From positions 1 to 37,237 of the forward strand of contig NZ_AFHG01000032.1 in NCBI RefSeq assembly GCF_000214035.2: 37,237 nucleotides of DNA. The letters are read 5' to 3'. The notes below the pieces were generated by a model, which did no database searches, was not told the origin of the DNA, and saw only the letters and a list, made by a program, of their open reading frames with translations. The first letter of the stretch is position 1, and each line of letters begins with the position of its first letter. Source of the stretch: Methyloversatilis universalis FAM5 (GTDB lineage Bacteria > Pseudomonadota > Gammaproteobacteria > Burkholderiales > Rhodocyclaceae). The position numbers and the translations under genes were made by a program. This document shows, piece by piece, positions 26,092 to 33,568 of the stretch.

Positions 26092-26573
26092 GATGTGATT
26101 CCTCTGACTATGAGCGCACTGATGTGAAGGCCGACGCCGAATGCGGCGTGATTGCTCAGGCTGCGCAGGCGGTTGAGCTTCGGTGCCGAGGTTTTCGATG
26201 CGGCGAATCCCGCCCCCATCGCAGGTTGCATCAGACAGAACGGTGCGGTGACCGTGAGCAGGCCGAACATCAGCGCCGGCAGCAGCGTCGGCTGATGCAG
26301 CCAGTGCGGGCCGAGGAGCAGCACCAGAAGTGCCGCGTAGCCCACGCCGACCGCGTAGTGGGTAAGCCAGCCCAGCGCGGATTCGCCGCGTACCGGTTCA
26401 GCCTGCGCGATGGATGCATGCACGAAGCGGCCGCGCCTCATGTGACCCACCCAGCGGCCGATCAGGCCGAATCCGGCAAAGGGCTGACCTGGCCGGATCA
26501 GCCAGATGTCCATGACGGCGGTGGCACCGAGGCCGATGGCCACGACCCGCCCAAGGTCTTCGGGATTGAACAT
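26088..26573 (-). CDS. DUF2938 family membrane protein
   Basis: This 161-residue inner-membrane protein has about four hydrophobic helices (around 9-27, 70-90, 95-118 and 140-158) and the DUF2938 opening GLGATAVMDIWLI. Its function is unknown. It is the first gene of the MerR-controlled operon, with GGAGGG seven bases before its ATG and a leader of about 35 bases from the predicted transcription start. Its stop overlaps the start of the flavodoxin-like gene. Confidence 0.8.
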   Translation of the reverse strand: MFNPEDLGRVVAIGLGATAVMDIWLIRPGQPFAGFGLIGRWVGHMRRGRFVHASIAQAEPVRGESALGWLTHYAVGVGYAALLVLLLGPHWLHQPTLLPALMFGLLTVTAPFCLMQPAMGAGFAASKTSAPKLNRLRSLSNHAAFGVGLHISALIVRGITS

Positions 26574-26614
26574 TTCTAACCCTCCAGGATTGACGGCGAA
26601 AGAGCCTGGATGGC

Positions 26615-26645
26615 ACGATAAAAGTTGAAGTCAACTTCAAGTCAA
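26615..26645 (-). promoter_or_regulatory. MerR-type promoter with 19-bp spacer and operator
   Basis: On the minus strand, -35 TTGACT (26645-26640) and -10 TATCGT (26620-26615) are 19 bases apart, too long for unaided RNA polymerase but the hallmark of MerR-family promoters. The spacer is nearly filled by the dyad TTGAAG-N4-CTTCAA (26625-26640), the expected seat of the MerR dimer. The divergent merR gene begins nine bases away. Confidence 0.85.
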
Positions 26646-26653
26646 GCCCGGCC

Positions 26654-27127
26654 ATGGATATTTCCGAAGTCGTGAAACGTTCCGGCGTATCGGCTTCGGC
26701 GCTGCGCTACTACGAGCGTCGCGGACTGATCCGCTCTCTGACGGACACCGGCACCCGCAGGCGTTTCGCGCCGACGGTGCTGGATCATCTGGCCTTGATC
26801 GCGCTGGGGCAGGCGGCCGGCTTTTCGCTGGACGAGATCCGCCTCATGTTCACGCCGGACGGCAGCGTCGCTCTTGACCGGAACATGATCGCGGCCAAGG
26901 CTGACGAACTTGAACGGCTGGTGAAACGGCTGGAATCGATGATCGAAGGGCTGCGCCACGCGGCCGTCTGTCCTGCGCCGCGGCACAGTGAGTGTCCTTC
27001 GTTCCAGAAACTGCTCCGCGCTGCCACATCGGGCGCCTTGGAAAGACGCGAACGGTCTGGAAAAGATGAAGCGCAGGTGTCGCGCCCGTCCGGAGTGGCG
27101 ACCATCGGACGCCGAAAGGCGCGTTAA
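26654..27127 (+). CDS. MerR family transcriptional regulator
   Basis: This 157-residue regulator has a winged helix at residues 1-70 (GVSASALRYYERRGLIRS is the MerR signature), a dimer coiled coil (about 80-110) and a C-terminal part with two cysteines (CPAPRHSECPSF). It likely twists the 19-bp-spacer promoter next door to turn on the DUF2938/flavodoxin/DUF2798 operon. The two Cys might bind a metal or react with electrophiles, but the effector is not clear. No Shine-Dalgarno is visible before the ATG, so translation may be weak or leaderless. Confidence 0.88.
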   Translation: MDISEVVKRSGVSASALRYYERRGLIRSLTDTGTRRRFAPTVLDHLALIALGQAAGFSLDEIRLMFTPDGSVALDRNMIAAKADELERLVKRLESMIEGLRHAAVCPAPRHSECPSFQKLLRAATSGALERRERSGKDEAQVSRPSGVATIGRRKAR

Positions 27128-27155
27128 GGCATCGCGCGGGCTGTCTGGATATGGA

Positions 27156-27183
27156 CCCTGCGCCCGGTCGCCCGGGCGCAGGG
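27156..27183 (+). terminator. strong hairpin downstream of merR
   Basis: CCCTGCGCCCGG-TCGC-CCGGGCGCAGGG is a perfect twelve-pair stem 29 bases after the merR stop. The lack of a T-run makes intrinsic termination uncertain; it separates merR from purE. Confidence 0.45.
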
Positions 27184-27338
27184 GGGTGCCGCTCGGGGCG
27201 GCCGCCTCGCTGTTGCAGGAAAAGCGGATGCGCCGGCCTTTTACGCGCCATTTTTCCCATATCGATCAAATCACTTGCGCAGCGGTGTAGAATCCGCGCC
27301 TTTTTCCGGGCCGTAACGGCTGGCGAAGGAAACCTGCA

Positions 27339-27845
27339 ATGAGCGCTCAAGACACTGCACGTGCACCGCTGGTCGGCGTCGTGATGGGATCGAATTCCGA
27401 CTGGGACACCATGCGCGGCGCCTGCGCCATGCTGGAACAGTTCGGCGTGCCCTTCGAAGCGCGCGTCGTGTCGGCCCATCGCACGCCGGATCTGCTGTTC
27501 TCGTACGCGGAAAATGCGCGTGGCCGCGGTCTCAAGGCCATCATCGCCGGTGCCGGCGGTGCGGCCCACCTGCCGGGCATGCTGGCAGCCAAGACCACGG
27601 TACCGGTGCTGGGCGTGCCGGTGCAGTCGCGTGCGCTCAACGGCATGGATTCGCTGCTGTCCATCGTGCAGATGCCCAAGGGCATTCCGGTCGCCACCTT
27701 TGCCATCGGCGAGGCCGGCGCGGCCAATGCCGGCCTGTTTGCAGTCGCGCTGCTGGCAGGTGAAGATGCAGCGCTGGCAGAGGCGCTCGAAGCTTTCCGC
27801 TGCAGGCAGACCCAGACCGTCTTGGACATGAAGCTCGAGGGGTGA
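27339..27845 (+). CDS. purE: N5-carboxyaminoimidazole ribonucleotide mutase
   Basis: This 168-residue class I PurE rearranges N5-CAIR to CAIR in purine synthesis. The family signature is complete: [21 protein letters not shown] with the catalytic His, [12 protein letters not shown] and PVQS. An AAGGAAA ribosome site precedes the ATG. A -10-like TAGAAT at 27288 has no good -35. purK follows 122 bases later and supplies its substrate. Confidence 0.95.
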   Translation: MSAQDTARAPLVGVVMGSNSDWDTMRGACAMLEQFGVPFEARVVSAHRTPDLLFSYAENARGRGLKAIIAGAGGAAHLPGMLAAKTTVPVLGVPVQSRALNGMDSLLSIVQMPKGIPVATFAIGEAGAANAGLFAVALLAGEDAALAEALEAFRCRQTQTVLDMKLEG

Positions 27846-27891
27846 ACGCTGTCCGGCGTCCCCGGGCCTACGGTCCGCTTTTCAGGTTTTG

Positions 27892-27926
27892 ATCCGCGTT
27901 CATCCGCCCCATCCGCGTTCATCCGC
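27892..27926. repeat. tandem ATCCGCGTTCATCCGC repeat
   Basis: The 16-base unit ATCCGCGTTCATCCGC occurs twice, at 27892 and 27911, with CCC between. Each unit is itself a near-duplication of ATCCGC. Sequences of this kind are dispersed in many unrelated bacterial genomes (read in reverse they give the spurious peptide PRMNAD), but their origin is not understood. It lies between purE and purK. Confidence 0.6.
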
Positions 27927-27967
27927 GGCCACAATGAGATGAGCCGGCGTTCTCGGAGCCATCGCAG

Positions 27968-29116
27968 ATGATTCTTCCTCCCGCAACCCTGGGCATGCTC
28001 GGCGGCGGTCAGCTCGGCCGCTTCTTCGTGCTCGCTGCCCATGAAATGGGCTACAAGGTGGTCGTGCTCGACCCGGACCGCAACAGCCCGGCCGGCAAGG
28101 CCGCTGACGAGCACCTGTGTGCGGCCTACGACGACATGCAGGCGCTGGAGCGCCTGGCGCAGACCTGTGCCGCGGTGACCACCGAATTCGAGAACGTGCC
28201 GGCGGACACGCTGGATCATCTGTCCAAGTTCATCCCGACCCGGCCCAATGCGGCCTGCGTGTCGATCGCCCAGAACCGCATCGCGGAAAAGACCTTCCTG
28301 TCCGACCGCGGTTTTTCGGTCGGGCCGTTCGCCGCCATCCGCAGCGCGGCCGATATCGAAGCGGCCGATCCGTCGCTGTTCCCGGCGGTACTCAAGGTGG
28401 CGCGCTTCGGTTACGACGGCAAAGGCCAGGCGCGCGTGGCCAACGTGGCCGAGGCGAAAGCGGCGTTCGAGAGCTTCAAGCGCGAAGCCTGCGTGCTGGA
28501 AAAGATGCTCACGCTGGACATCGAGGTGTCGGTGGTGCTGGCGCGTGACGCGGCCGGCCGCATCGCGCCTTTCCCGGTGGCCGAGAACAGCCACCGCAAC
28601 GGCATTCTGGACGTGACCATCGCGCCGGCCCGCATCAGTGGTGCACTGGCCGCCGAGGCGACCGAAATGGCGTCCGGCATCGCGGCCGAACTGGGCTATG
28701 TCGGCGTGCTTGGCGTCGAGTTCTTCATTTCCGGCGGCCGTCTGATGGTGAATGAAATGGCGCCGCGGCCGCACAACAGCGGCCACTACACCATCGATGC
28801 CTGTGTCACCGATCAGTTCGAGCAGCAGGTGCGCATCCTGTGCGGCCTGCCGCTGGGGGATGCGCGGCAGCATTCGCGCGCGGTGATGGTGAATCTGCTG
28901 GGCGACCTGTGGTATTCGCAGGACGCGCATCACGCACACGAACCCGACTGGTCAAGGCTGTTCCGTCATCCGGGGCTGAAGCTGCACCTGTACCAGAAGC
29001 ACCATGCGCGGCCAGGCCGCAAGATGGGCCACTTCACGGTACTGGGCGAAAGCGGCGATCCGGTGATCGATACCGCGATGGACGCCCGTCTGGCCATCGG
29101 CATCCGCGACGACTGA
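27968..29116 (+). CDS. purK: 5-(carboxyamino)imidazole ribonucleotide synthase
   Basis: This 382-residue ATP-grasp enzyme carboxylates AIR to N5-CAIR with ATP and bicarbonate, the step before PurE. It has the PurK opening LGMLGGGQLGRFF, an ATP-grasp centre with KVARFGYDGKGQ, and the metal-binding segment GVEFFISGGRLMVNEMAPRPHNSGHYT. The length is normal. It is followed after five bases by the Sua5-type gene. Confidence 0.95.
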   Translation: MILPPATLGMLGGGQLGRFFVLAAHEMGYKVVVLDPDRNSPAGKAADEHLCAAYDDMQALERLAQTCAAVTTEFENVPADTLDHLSKFIPTRPNAACVSIAQNRIAEKTFLSDRGFSVGPFAAIRSAADIEAADPSLFPAVLKVARFGYDGKGQARVANVAEAKAAFESFKREACVLEKMLTLDIEVSVVLARDAAGRIAPFPVAENSHRNGILDVTIAPARISGALAAEATEMASGIAAELGYVGVLGVEFFISGGRLMVNEMAPRPHNSGHYTIDACVTDQFEQQVRILCGLPLGDARQHSRAVMVNLLGDLWYSQDAHHAHEPDWSRLFRHPGLKLHLYQKHHARPGRKMGHFTVLGESGDPVIDTAMDARLAIGIRDD

Positions 29117-29121
29117 AGCGC

Positions 29122-30126
29122 ATGGATGCACCGGCGCCTTCCGTGACCGACGCCGACATCGCCGCTGCCGCAGCCCGTCTGCGGGCCGGCGAGCTGGTCG
29201 CGCTGCCGACCGAAACCGTGTACGGGCTGGGCGCGGACGCGATGAATCCGGCGGCGGTGCGCCGCATCTTCGAAGCCAAGGGCCGTCCGGCGGACCATCC
29301 GCTCATCGTGCATCTGCCGGATGCCGAGCAGATGACGCAGTGGGCGCGCGACATTCCGCGCGAGGCGATCGCTCTGGCGAAGACCTTCTGGCCCGGGCCG
29401 CTCACCCTCATCCTGAAGCGCGAGGACGACGTGCCGCTGGAGGTGACCGGCGGTCAGGACACCGTGGGACTGCGGGTGCCCGGACATCCGCTTGCGCTCA
29501 AACTGCTGCGCGCCTTCGGCGGCGGTGTGGCCGCGCCGTCGGCCAACCGCTTCGGCCGCATCAGCCCCACCACCGCACAGCACGTGCGCGACGAGTTCCG
29601 AGACACGCTGGGCGACGCGCTGACCGTGCTCGATGGAGGGCCGTGCGAAGTGGGGATCGAATCCACCATTCTCGACCTGTCCGGCGAGCAGCCGCGCATC
29701 CTGCGTCCGGGCGCGATCTCCGCCGAGCAGATCGCCGCGGTGATCGGCCGCATGCCGGTTGCGAAGGGTGATGCCAGCTCTCCGCGCGTATCCGGAGCGC
29801 TGGCGGCCCACTACGCGCCGCGGACCGCGATGCGCCGCATCGTTCCGGCCCGGCTGCGCGACTTCCTGAATGCTTTCCGCCACAGCGGGCGCTTCTGCGC
29901 GGTGATCGCGCACAGCCAGCCGCCGCTGTCCGACTGCCCGCACCGTTGGGTCATGCTGCCGGCCGATCCGGCTGGCTACGCGCGCGGGCTGTATGCGGCG
30001 ATGCGCGAGGCCGATGCCGCCGGTGGCGCCATGATCGTGATCGAGGCGGTGCCGGAATCAGCGGAGTGGGGCGCCGTAAACGACAGGCTGGGGCGAGCTC
30101 TTGCCGGAGCCGGCATCACGCCCTGA
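29122..30126 (+). CDS. tsaC: threonylcarbamoyl-AMP synthase, Sua5 type
   Basis: This 334-residue two-domain protein makes L-threonylcarbamoyl-AMP for the t6A37 modification of ANN-decoding tRNAs. The N-terminal YrdC domain (about 1-200) has ALPTETVYGLGADA, KGRPADHPLIVH, FWPGPLTLIL and APSANRFGRISPTTAQHV. The C-terminal Sua5 domain (about 215-330) is joined by a linker including SGALAAHYAPR, a segment known to close over the active site. It starts five bases after purK and is probably co-transcribed. A long-form Sua5 rather than the short TsaC is encoded. Confidence 0.92.
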   Translation: MDAPAPSVTDADIAAAAARLRAGELVALPTETVYGLGADAMNPAAVRRIFEAKGRPADHPLIVHLPDAEQMTQWARDIPREAIALAKTFWPGPLTLILKREDDVPLEVTGGQDTVGLRVPGHPLALKLLRAFGGGVAAPSANRFGRISPTTAQHVRDEFRDTLGDALTVLDGGPCEVGIESTILDLSGEQPRILRPGAISAEQIAAVIGRMPVAKGDASSPRVSGALAAHYAPRTAMRRIVPARLRDFLNAFRHSGRFCAVIAHSQPPLSDCPHRWVMLPADPAGYARGLYAAMREADAAGGAMIVIEAVPESAEWGAVNDRLGRALAGAGITP

Positions 30127-30153
30127 GCGAAGCAGGGCGCCCCGGCGCTGGCT

Positions 30154-30909
30154 TCAGGCGACGTTGAAGCGGGTGAGCTCCCACACGATCCAGTCTTCCC
30201 GGAATTCGGGCTGGCGGGTGCGCAGCGTCTGCCGGTAGGTGCCACGCCATTCTCGCTTCACCCAGTGCTTCACCTCGGGCACGAACCACAGGTGTTCGGT
30301 GCGCACCGAATCGGTCCGGAAAAAGCTCGGGTGTTCGAAACGCACGATGCGGCGCACATGGATGGCATCGAATTCGCCCGCCGGTACCGCGATGCGCTCT
30401 TCGCCCAGCACGTCGAGTTGCACATGCCAGCGGCGCGCGCGCTCCTTCGGGTCGGAGGTCACCATGGACTGCCAGAATTCGCGCGTACCCGGCGTCAGGT
30501 CGGACGGCAGCACCGGCAGCGGCGGGTTATAGGTGTTCTGTCGGTCATAGACCGTGTCGCGCATGACGGCCCACGGTGCCGCATAGAGTTCCTTCTGGCC
30601 GCCGCGCAGCGCGCTGGCCGAGGTGCCTTCCAGTTCCACCGACAGCCACAGCGCGTCGGCCTGTTCAACCGTGTAGCGCAGTTCGCCTTCGATGTTGCGG
30701 TTGTAGCCGTTCAGTTCGCGGTAGGACCAGCTGTCCCCGACCTGCGGCCTGGCGACCGCATCCGATGCAACGCTTTCCGCGCGCTCGAACTGGCGCGTAT
30801 TGACGCAGCCGGCCAGCCAGGCCGGCGCCAGCGCCACCAGGCCGGCCTGCATGAAACGACGGCGTCCGTTCGCTGCTGTGTAATCGGGGGTGGGTTCGGA
30901 GCTGTTCAC
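30154..30909 (-). CDS. putative Tat-exported lipoprotein of unknown function
   Basis: This 251-residue protein starts at a GTG with AGGA upstream. Its leader has a twin-arginine motif RRRFMQ (16-21), a hydrophobic stretch and a lipobox LAGC (Cys35), so it is predicted to be a lipoprotein exported folded by Tat. The mature part has repeated beta-strand-like segments (QVGDSWSYRELNGYN, RIVRFEHPSFFRTDSVRTEHLWFVPEVKHWVKREW) and resembles uncharacterised proteins in which a strand-rich domain holds lipid or polymer. I do not recognise a named family. It stands alone, transcribed towards the Sua5-type gene. Confidence 0.7.
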   Translation of the reverse strand: MNSSEPTPDYTAANGRRRFMQAGLVALAPAWLAGCVNTRQFERAESVASDAVARPQVGDSWSYRELNGYNRNIEGELRYTVEQADALWLSVELEGTSASALRGGQKELYAAPWAVMRDTVYDRQNTYNPPLPVLPSDLTPGTREFWQSMVTSDPKERARRWHVQLDVLGEERIAVPAGEFDAIHVRRIVRFEHPSFFRTDSVRTEHLWFVPEVKHWVKREWRGTYRQTLRTRQPEFREDWIVWELTRFNVA

Positions 30910-31048
30910 GTTCTCTGTCCTGTTGCCTGTGTTGTCCGGGGCGCAGCATGATTTTGCTGCCTGATCAATCTCCGGATTCTGCACTGCGACCGCATATCGG
31001 TGGGCGATGTTCCGGCCGGGATGCAACGGAATTCCTTTCCCGTCATCC

Positions 31049-31077
31049 TTCACAACTCAGGTCTGACCCACTATAAT
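31049..31077 (+). promoter_or_regulatory. sigma-70 promoter of tRNA-Ala
   Basis: TTCACA and TATAAT are 17 bases apart, eleven of twelve consensus bases, ending 11 bases before the tRNA 5' end. It is the strongest vegetative promoter seen in the window. Confidence 0.85.
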
Positions 31078-31088
31078 CCGCAGCCGTT

Positions 31089-31164
<76 letters not shown>

Positions 31165-31173
31165 ACTCATTCC

Positions 31174-31222
31174 AAGCCCCTGTCGTCCCGGTCAAGCCGG
31201 GGCGGCAGGGGCTTCCGCTTTT
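31174..31222 (+). terminator. terminator after tRNA-Ala
   Basis: Outer arms AAGCCCCTG/CAGGGGCTT (31174-31182 and 31206-31214) enclose a second short stem CCCGG/CCGGG; a TTTT follows at 31219-31222. The position ten bases after the tRNA supports termination. Confidence 0.6.
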
Positions 31223-31346
31223 GTGCCGCCCGGATTCTTGACCTGGGCAGACGGCGCTCTCAGACTGCGGGTCCGGTCGCCACTCCGCTCGTCCTGTCTG
31301 CCGTGCATCCCGCTCCCATGTCCTTTCCATCCGGAAGCCCTCGCTG

Positions 31347-31943
31347 ATGGCGACCGTGCTCGTCGTGGACGACCACGAAATGACCCGTCTCGGCCTGCGC
31401 GCGTGCGCGCAGGCAATGGGGCTGGCCAGCGTCGAATGGCTGGAGGCCGGCACGCTGGCCGGCGCCATGGCGCTGTACGAATCACGCCGGCCGGATCTGG
31501 TGCTGCTTGACCTGAAGCTGCCTGACAGCCTGGGGCTGCAGGGCCTGCGTCGCTTTCTGGCCCATTTCCCGGACGCACGCGTGGCGGTCTTTTCCGCCGC
31601 CGAGGGCGCACTGGTGGTGGAACAGGCGACGGCGCTCGGCGCGCTGGGTTTCGTGCCGAAAAGTGCCTCCTCCGCCTGCATCCTCGACATGGTGCGCGGC
31701 TGGCTGCAGCAGGCGTCGCCCGTGGCCGGACCTTCTCCCGCCATGGCGGCCTGCCGGCCAGGCACCGAACTGCTCAGTCCCACGCAGATCCGCGTGCTCG
31801 AACGGGTACTGGCCGGCATGAGCAACCAGCAGATCGCCGATGAGCTCGGTCTGGCGCTGGGTACGGTCAAGAATGCGGTGTCCTCCATCATGCTCAAGCT
31901 GGATGCGCGGTCGCGCCTGCATCTGATCAGCCTGTTCCGGTAA
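31347..31943 (+). CDS. orphan LuxR/NarL-type response regulator
   Basis: This 198-residue two-component regulator has a receiver domain (1-120) with the acidic pair D8/D9, phospho-acceptor D55 in LVLLDLKLPDS and K105 in FVPKSA, then a LuxR-type helix-turn-helix (about 140-198: LSPTQIRVLERVLAGMSNQQ, IADELGLALGTVKNAVS). All phosphorylation residues are kept. No histidine kinase is encoded in the neighbourhood, so its partner is elsewhere. The ribosome site is weak. The gene to its right may or may not be related in function. Confidence 0.9.
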   Translation: MATVLVVDDHEMTRLGLRACAQAMGLASVEWLEAGTLAGAMALYESRRPDLVLLDLKLPDSLGLQGLRRFLAHFPDARVAVFSAAEGALVVEQATALGALGFVPKSASSACILDMVRGWLQQASPVAGPSPAMAACRPGTELLSPTQIRVLERVLAGMSNQQIADELGLALGTVKNAVSSIMLKLDARSRLHLISLFR

Positions 31944-32051
31944 TGACGTCATGCGGCGCCGGCGGGCTCGCGCTATCTGTCCTTCGGCCCTATGATGGAC
32001 GCCATACGGTCGTGCCCGACGGTACGGCCTTCCACGGACAGGGGAATTGCG

Positions 32052-32477
32052 GTGAGTACTGACGACGTAGCAGACACGCGGGACTTGCCGGCGCGCATGA
32101 TGGACATCCTGATCGACGGCAGCGAGCGCCTGCTCAAGCTGCAGGCGGAAACCGTGTCATCGGCGCTGTCAGGCTCGTTCGGCAGGGTGGATGCGCCCAC
32201 CAGCGCAGGCGCCGCACTGAGTACGCTGTGGCAGCTGCCGGCGCTGTACGGTGCGCTGTTCGAGGAAATGGCGGACAACGCCCGCCGCTCCTTCCACATC
32301 GTCTCCGACATGCAGAACGAGCTGGTGGATCTGGCTTGCGCGTCGCTGGCGCACAGCGCGCCGGCGGTTGCCGAGGCGATGTCCACCGGCAACGCGCTGT
32401 TCGCCGATCGTCGCCATCGCTCGGTGGTGATCAACTTTCCGGAACGCCGTCATCTGCGGGCCTGGCGGGTGTCCTGA
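32052..32477 (+). CDS. small helical protein, phasin-like, unrecognised
   Basis: This is a 141-residue, mostly helical, soluble protein without membrane segments or Cys clusters beyond one Cys. Long amphipathic helices (about 10-45 and 65-110) and Ala/Leu-rich composition recall phasins of polyhydroxyalkanoate granules, but I cannot assign it to that family with confidence. The start was chosen at the GTG with AGGGGA eight bases upstream; in-frame ATGs 57-60 bases earlier lack a ribosome site. It stands between the orphan response regulator and the cysDN control region. Confidence 0.6.
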   Translation: MSTDDVADTRDLPARMMDILIDGSERLLKLQAETVSSALSGSFGRVDAPTSAGAALSTLWQLPALYGALFEEMADNARRSFHIVSDMQNELVDLACASLAHSAPAVAEAMSTGNALFADRRHRSVVINFPERRHLRAWRVS

Positions 32478-32495
32478 GGCTCCGCCGCGTACTTG

Positions 32496-32545
32496 CTGTG
32501 CTGATATGCACAGCAAGGGCCTTCAAACTGTGTGATTGCACACAG
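32496..32545. promoter_or_regulatory. two tandem CTGTG-N8-CACAG operator-like palindromes before cysDN
   Basis: Site 1 is CTGTG-CTGATATG-CACAG (32496-32513) within a perfect ten-pair hairpin (32492-32517). Site 2 is CTGTG-TGATTGCA-CACAG (32528-32545) within a perfect twelve-pair hairpin (32523-32550). Their centres are 32 bases apart, three helical turns. The TGTG-N8-CACA core has the spacing of CRP-family sites. A -10-like TAAAAT lies at 32573-32578 without a good -35, fitting an activator-dependent promoter. They could instead be terminators of the upstream gene, but no T-run follows. Confidence 0.55.
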
Positions 32546-32665
32546 TTTGAGCCCGCCTCAGCATACGCGCGTTAAAATCTCGTCCCTTTCGCGCAGGGCG
32601 ACGTGCCGTCGACCTGACGCACGGTTTCATTCGCCATCCGCTTTTTCCGCTTTCCCGAAAAACTC

Positions 32666-33568
32666 ATGAGTACATTGACGCACCTGCAACGGCTGGAAGC
32701 CGAGAGCATCCACATCATGCGCGAGGTGGTGGCCGAGGCCGAAAATCCGGTCATGCTGTATTCGGTCGGCAAGGACAGCGCGGTCATGCTGCACCTCGCC
32801 GCCAAGGCTTTCTATCCGTCGGTCCCGCCTTTCCCGCTGCTGCATGTCGACACCACCTGGAAGTTCAAGGCGATGTACGAGTTCCGCGACGCGATGGCGC
32901 GCAAGCTCGGCATGGACCTGCTGGTGCACATCAATCCGGACGCCAAGGCGCGCAACATCAATCCGTTCGACCACGGTTCGGCGCTGCACACCGATATGTG
33001 GAAGACCGAAGGGCTGAAGCAGGCGCTGGACAAGTACAAGTTTGATGCCGCCTTCGGCGGTGCCCGTCGCGACGAGGAAAAGTCGCGCGCCAAGGAGCGC
33101 ATCTTTTCCTTCCGCACCGCGCAGCACCGCTGGGACCCGAAGAGCCAGCGTCCGGAACTGTGGAAGCTGTACAACGCGCGCAAGCACCCGGGCGAATCGA
33201 TCCGCGTGTTCCCGATCTCGAACTGGACCGAACTGGACATCTGGCAGTACATCCATCTCGAGAACATCCCTATCGTGCCGCTGTACTTCGCGGCCGAGCG
33301 GCCGGTGGTCAGGCGCGACGGCACCCTCATCATGGTGGACGACGAGCGCATGCCGCTGCGTCCGGGTGAAACGCCTGAAATGAAGAGCGTGCGCTTCCGT
33401 ACGCTCGGCTGCTACCCGCTGACCGGCGCGGTCGAGTCGACCGCCGCCACGCTGACCGACATCATCCAGGAAATGCTGCTGACCACGACGTCGGAGCGTC
33501 AGGGCCGCGTGATCGACCACGATTCCGCCGGCTCGATGGAAAAGAAGAAGCAGGAAGGGTATTTCTGA
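32666..33568 (+). CDS. cysD: sulfate adenylyltransferase subunit 2 (ATP-PPi type)
   Basis: This 300-residue catalytic subunit of ATP sulfurylase makes adenosine 5'-phosphosulfate from sulfate and ATP for sulfur assimilation. The PP-loop SVGKDS is at 33-38, and the family segments [17 protein letters not shown] and [12 protein letters not shown] are intact. Its stop overlaps the cysN start by one base (TGATG), which couples the two subunits. No strong Shine-Dalgarno is seen. The last residues ([10 protein letters not shown]) are as in other CysD proteins. Confidence 0.95.
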   Translation: MSTLTHLQRLEAESIHIMREVVAEAENPVMLYSVGKDSAVMLHLAAKAFYPSVPPFPLLHVDTTWKFKAMYEFRDAMARKLGMDLLVHINPDAKARNINPFDHGSALHTDMWKTEGLKQALDKYKFDAAFGGARRDEEKSRAKERIFSFRTAQHRWDPKSQRPELWKLYNARKHPGESIRVFPISNWTELDIWQYIHLENIPIVPLYFAAERPVVRRDGTLIMVDDERMPLRPGETPEMKSVRFRTLGCYPLTGAVESTAATLTDIIQEMLLTTTSERQGRVIDHDSAGSMEKKKQEGYF

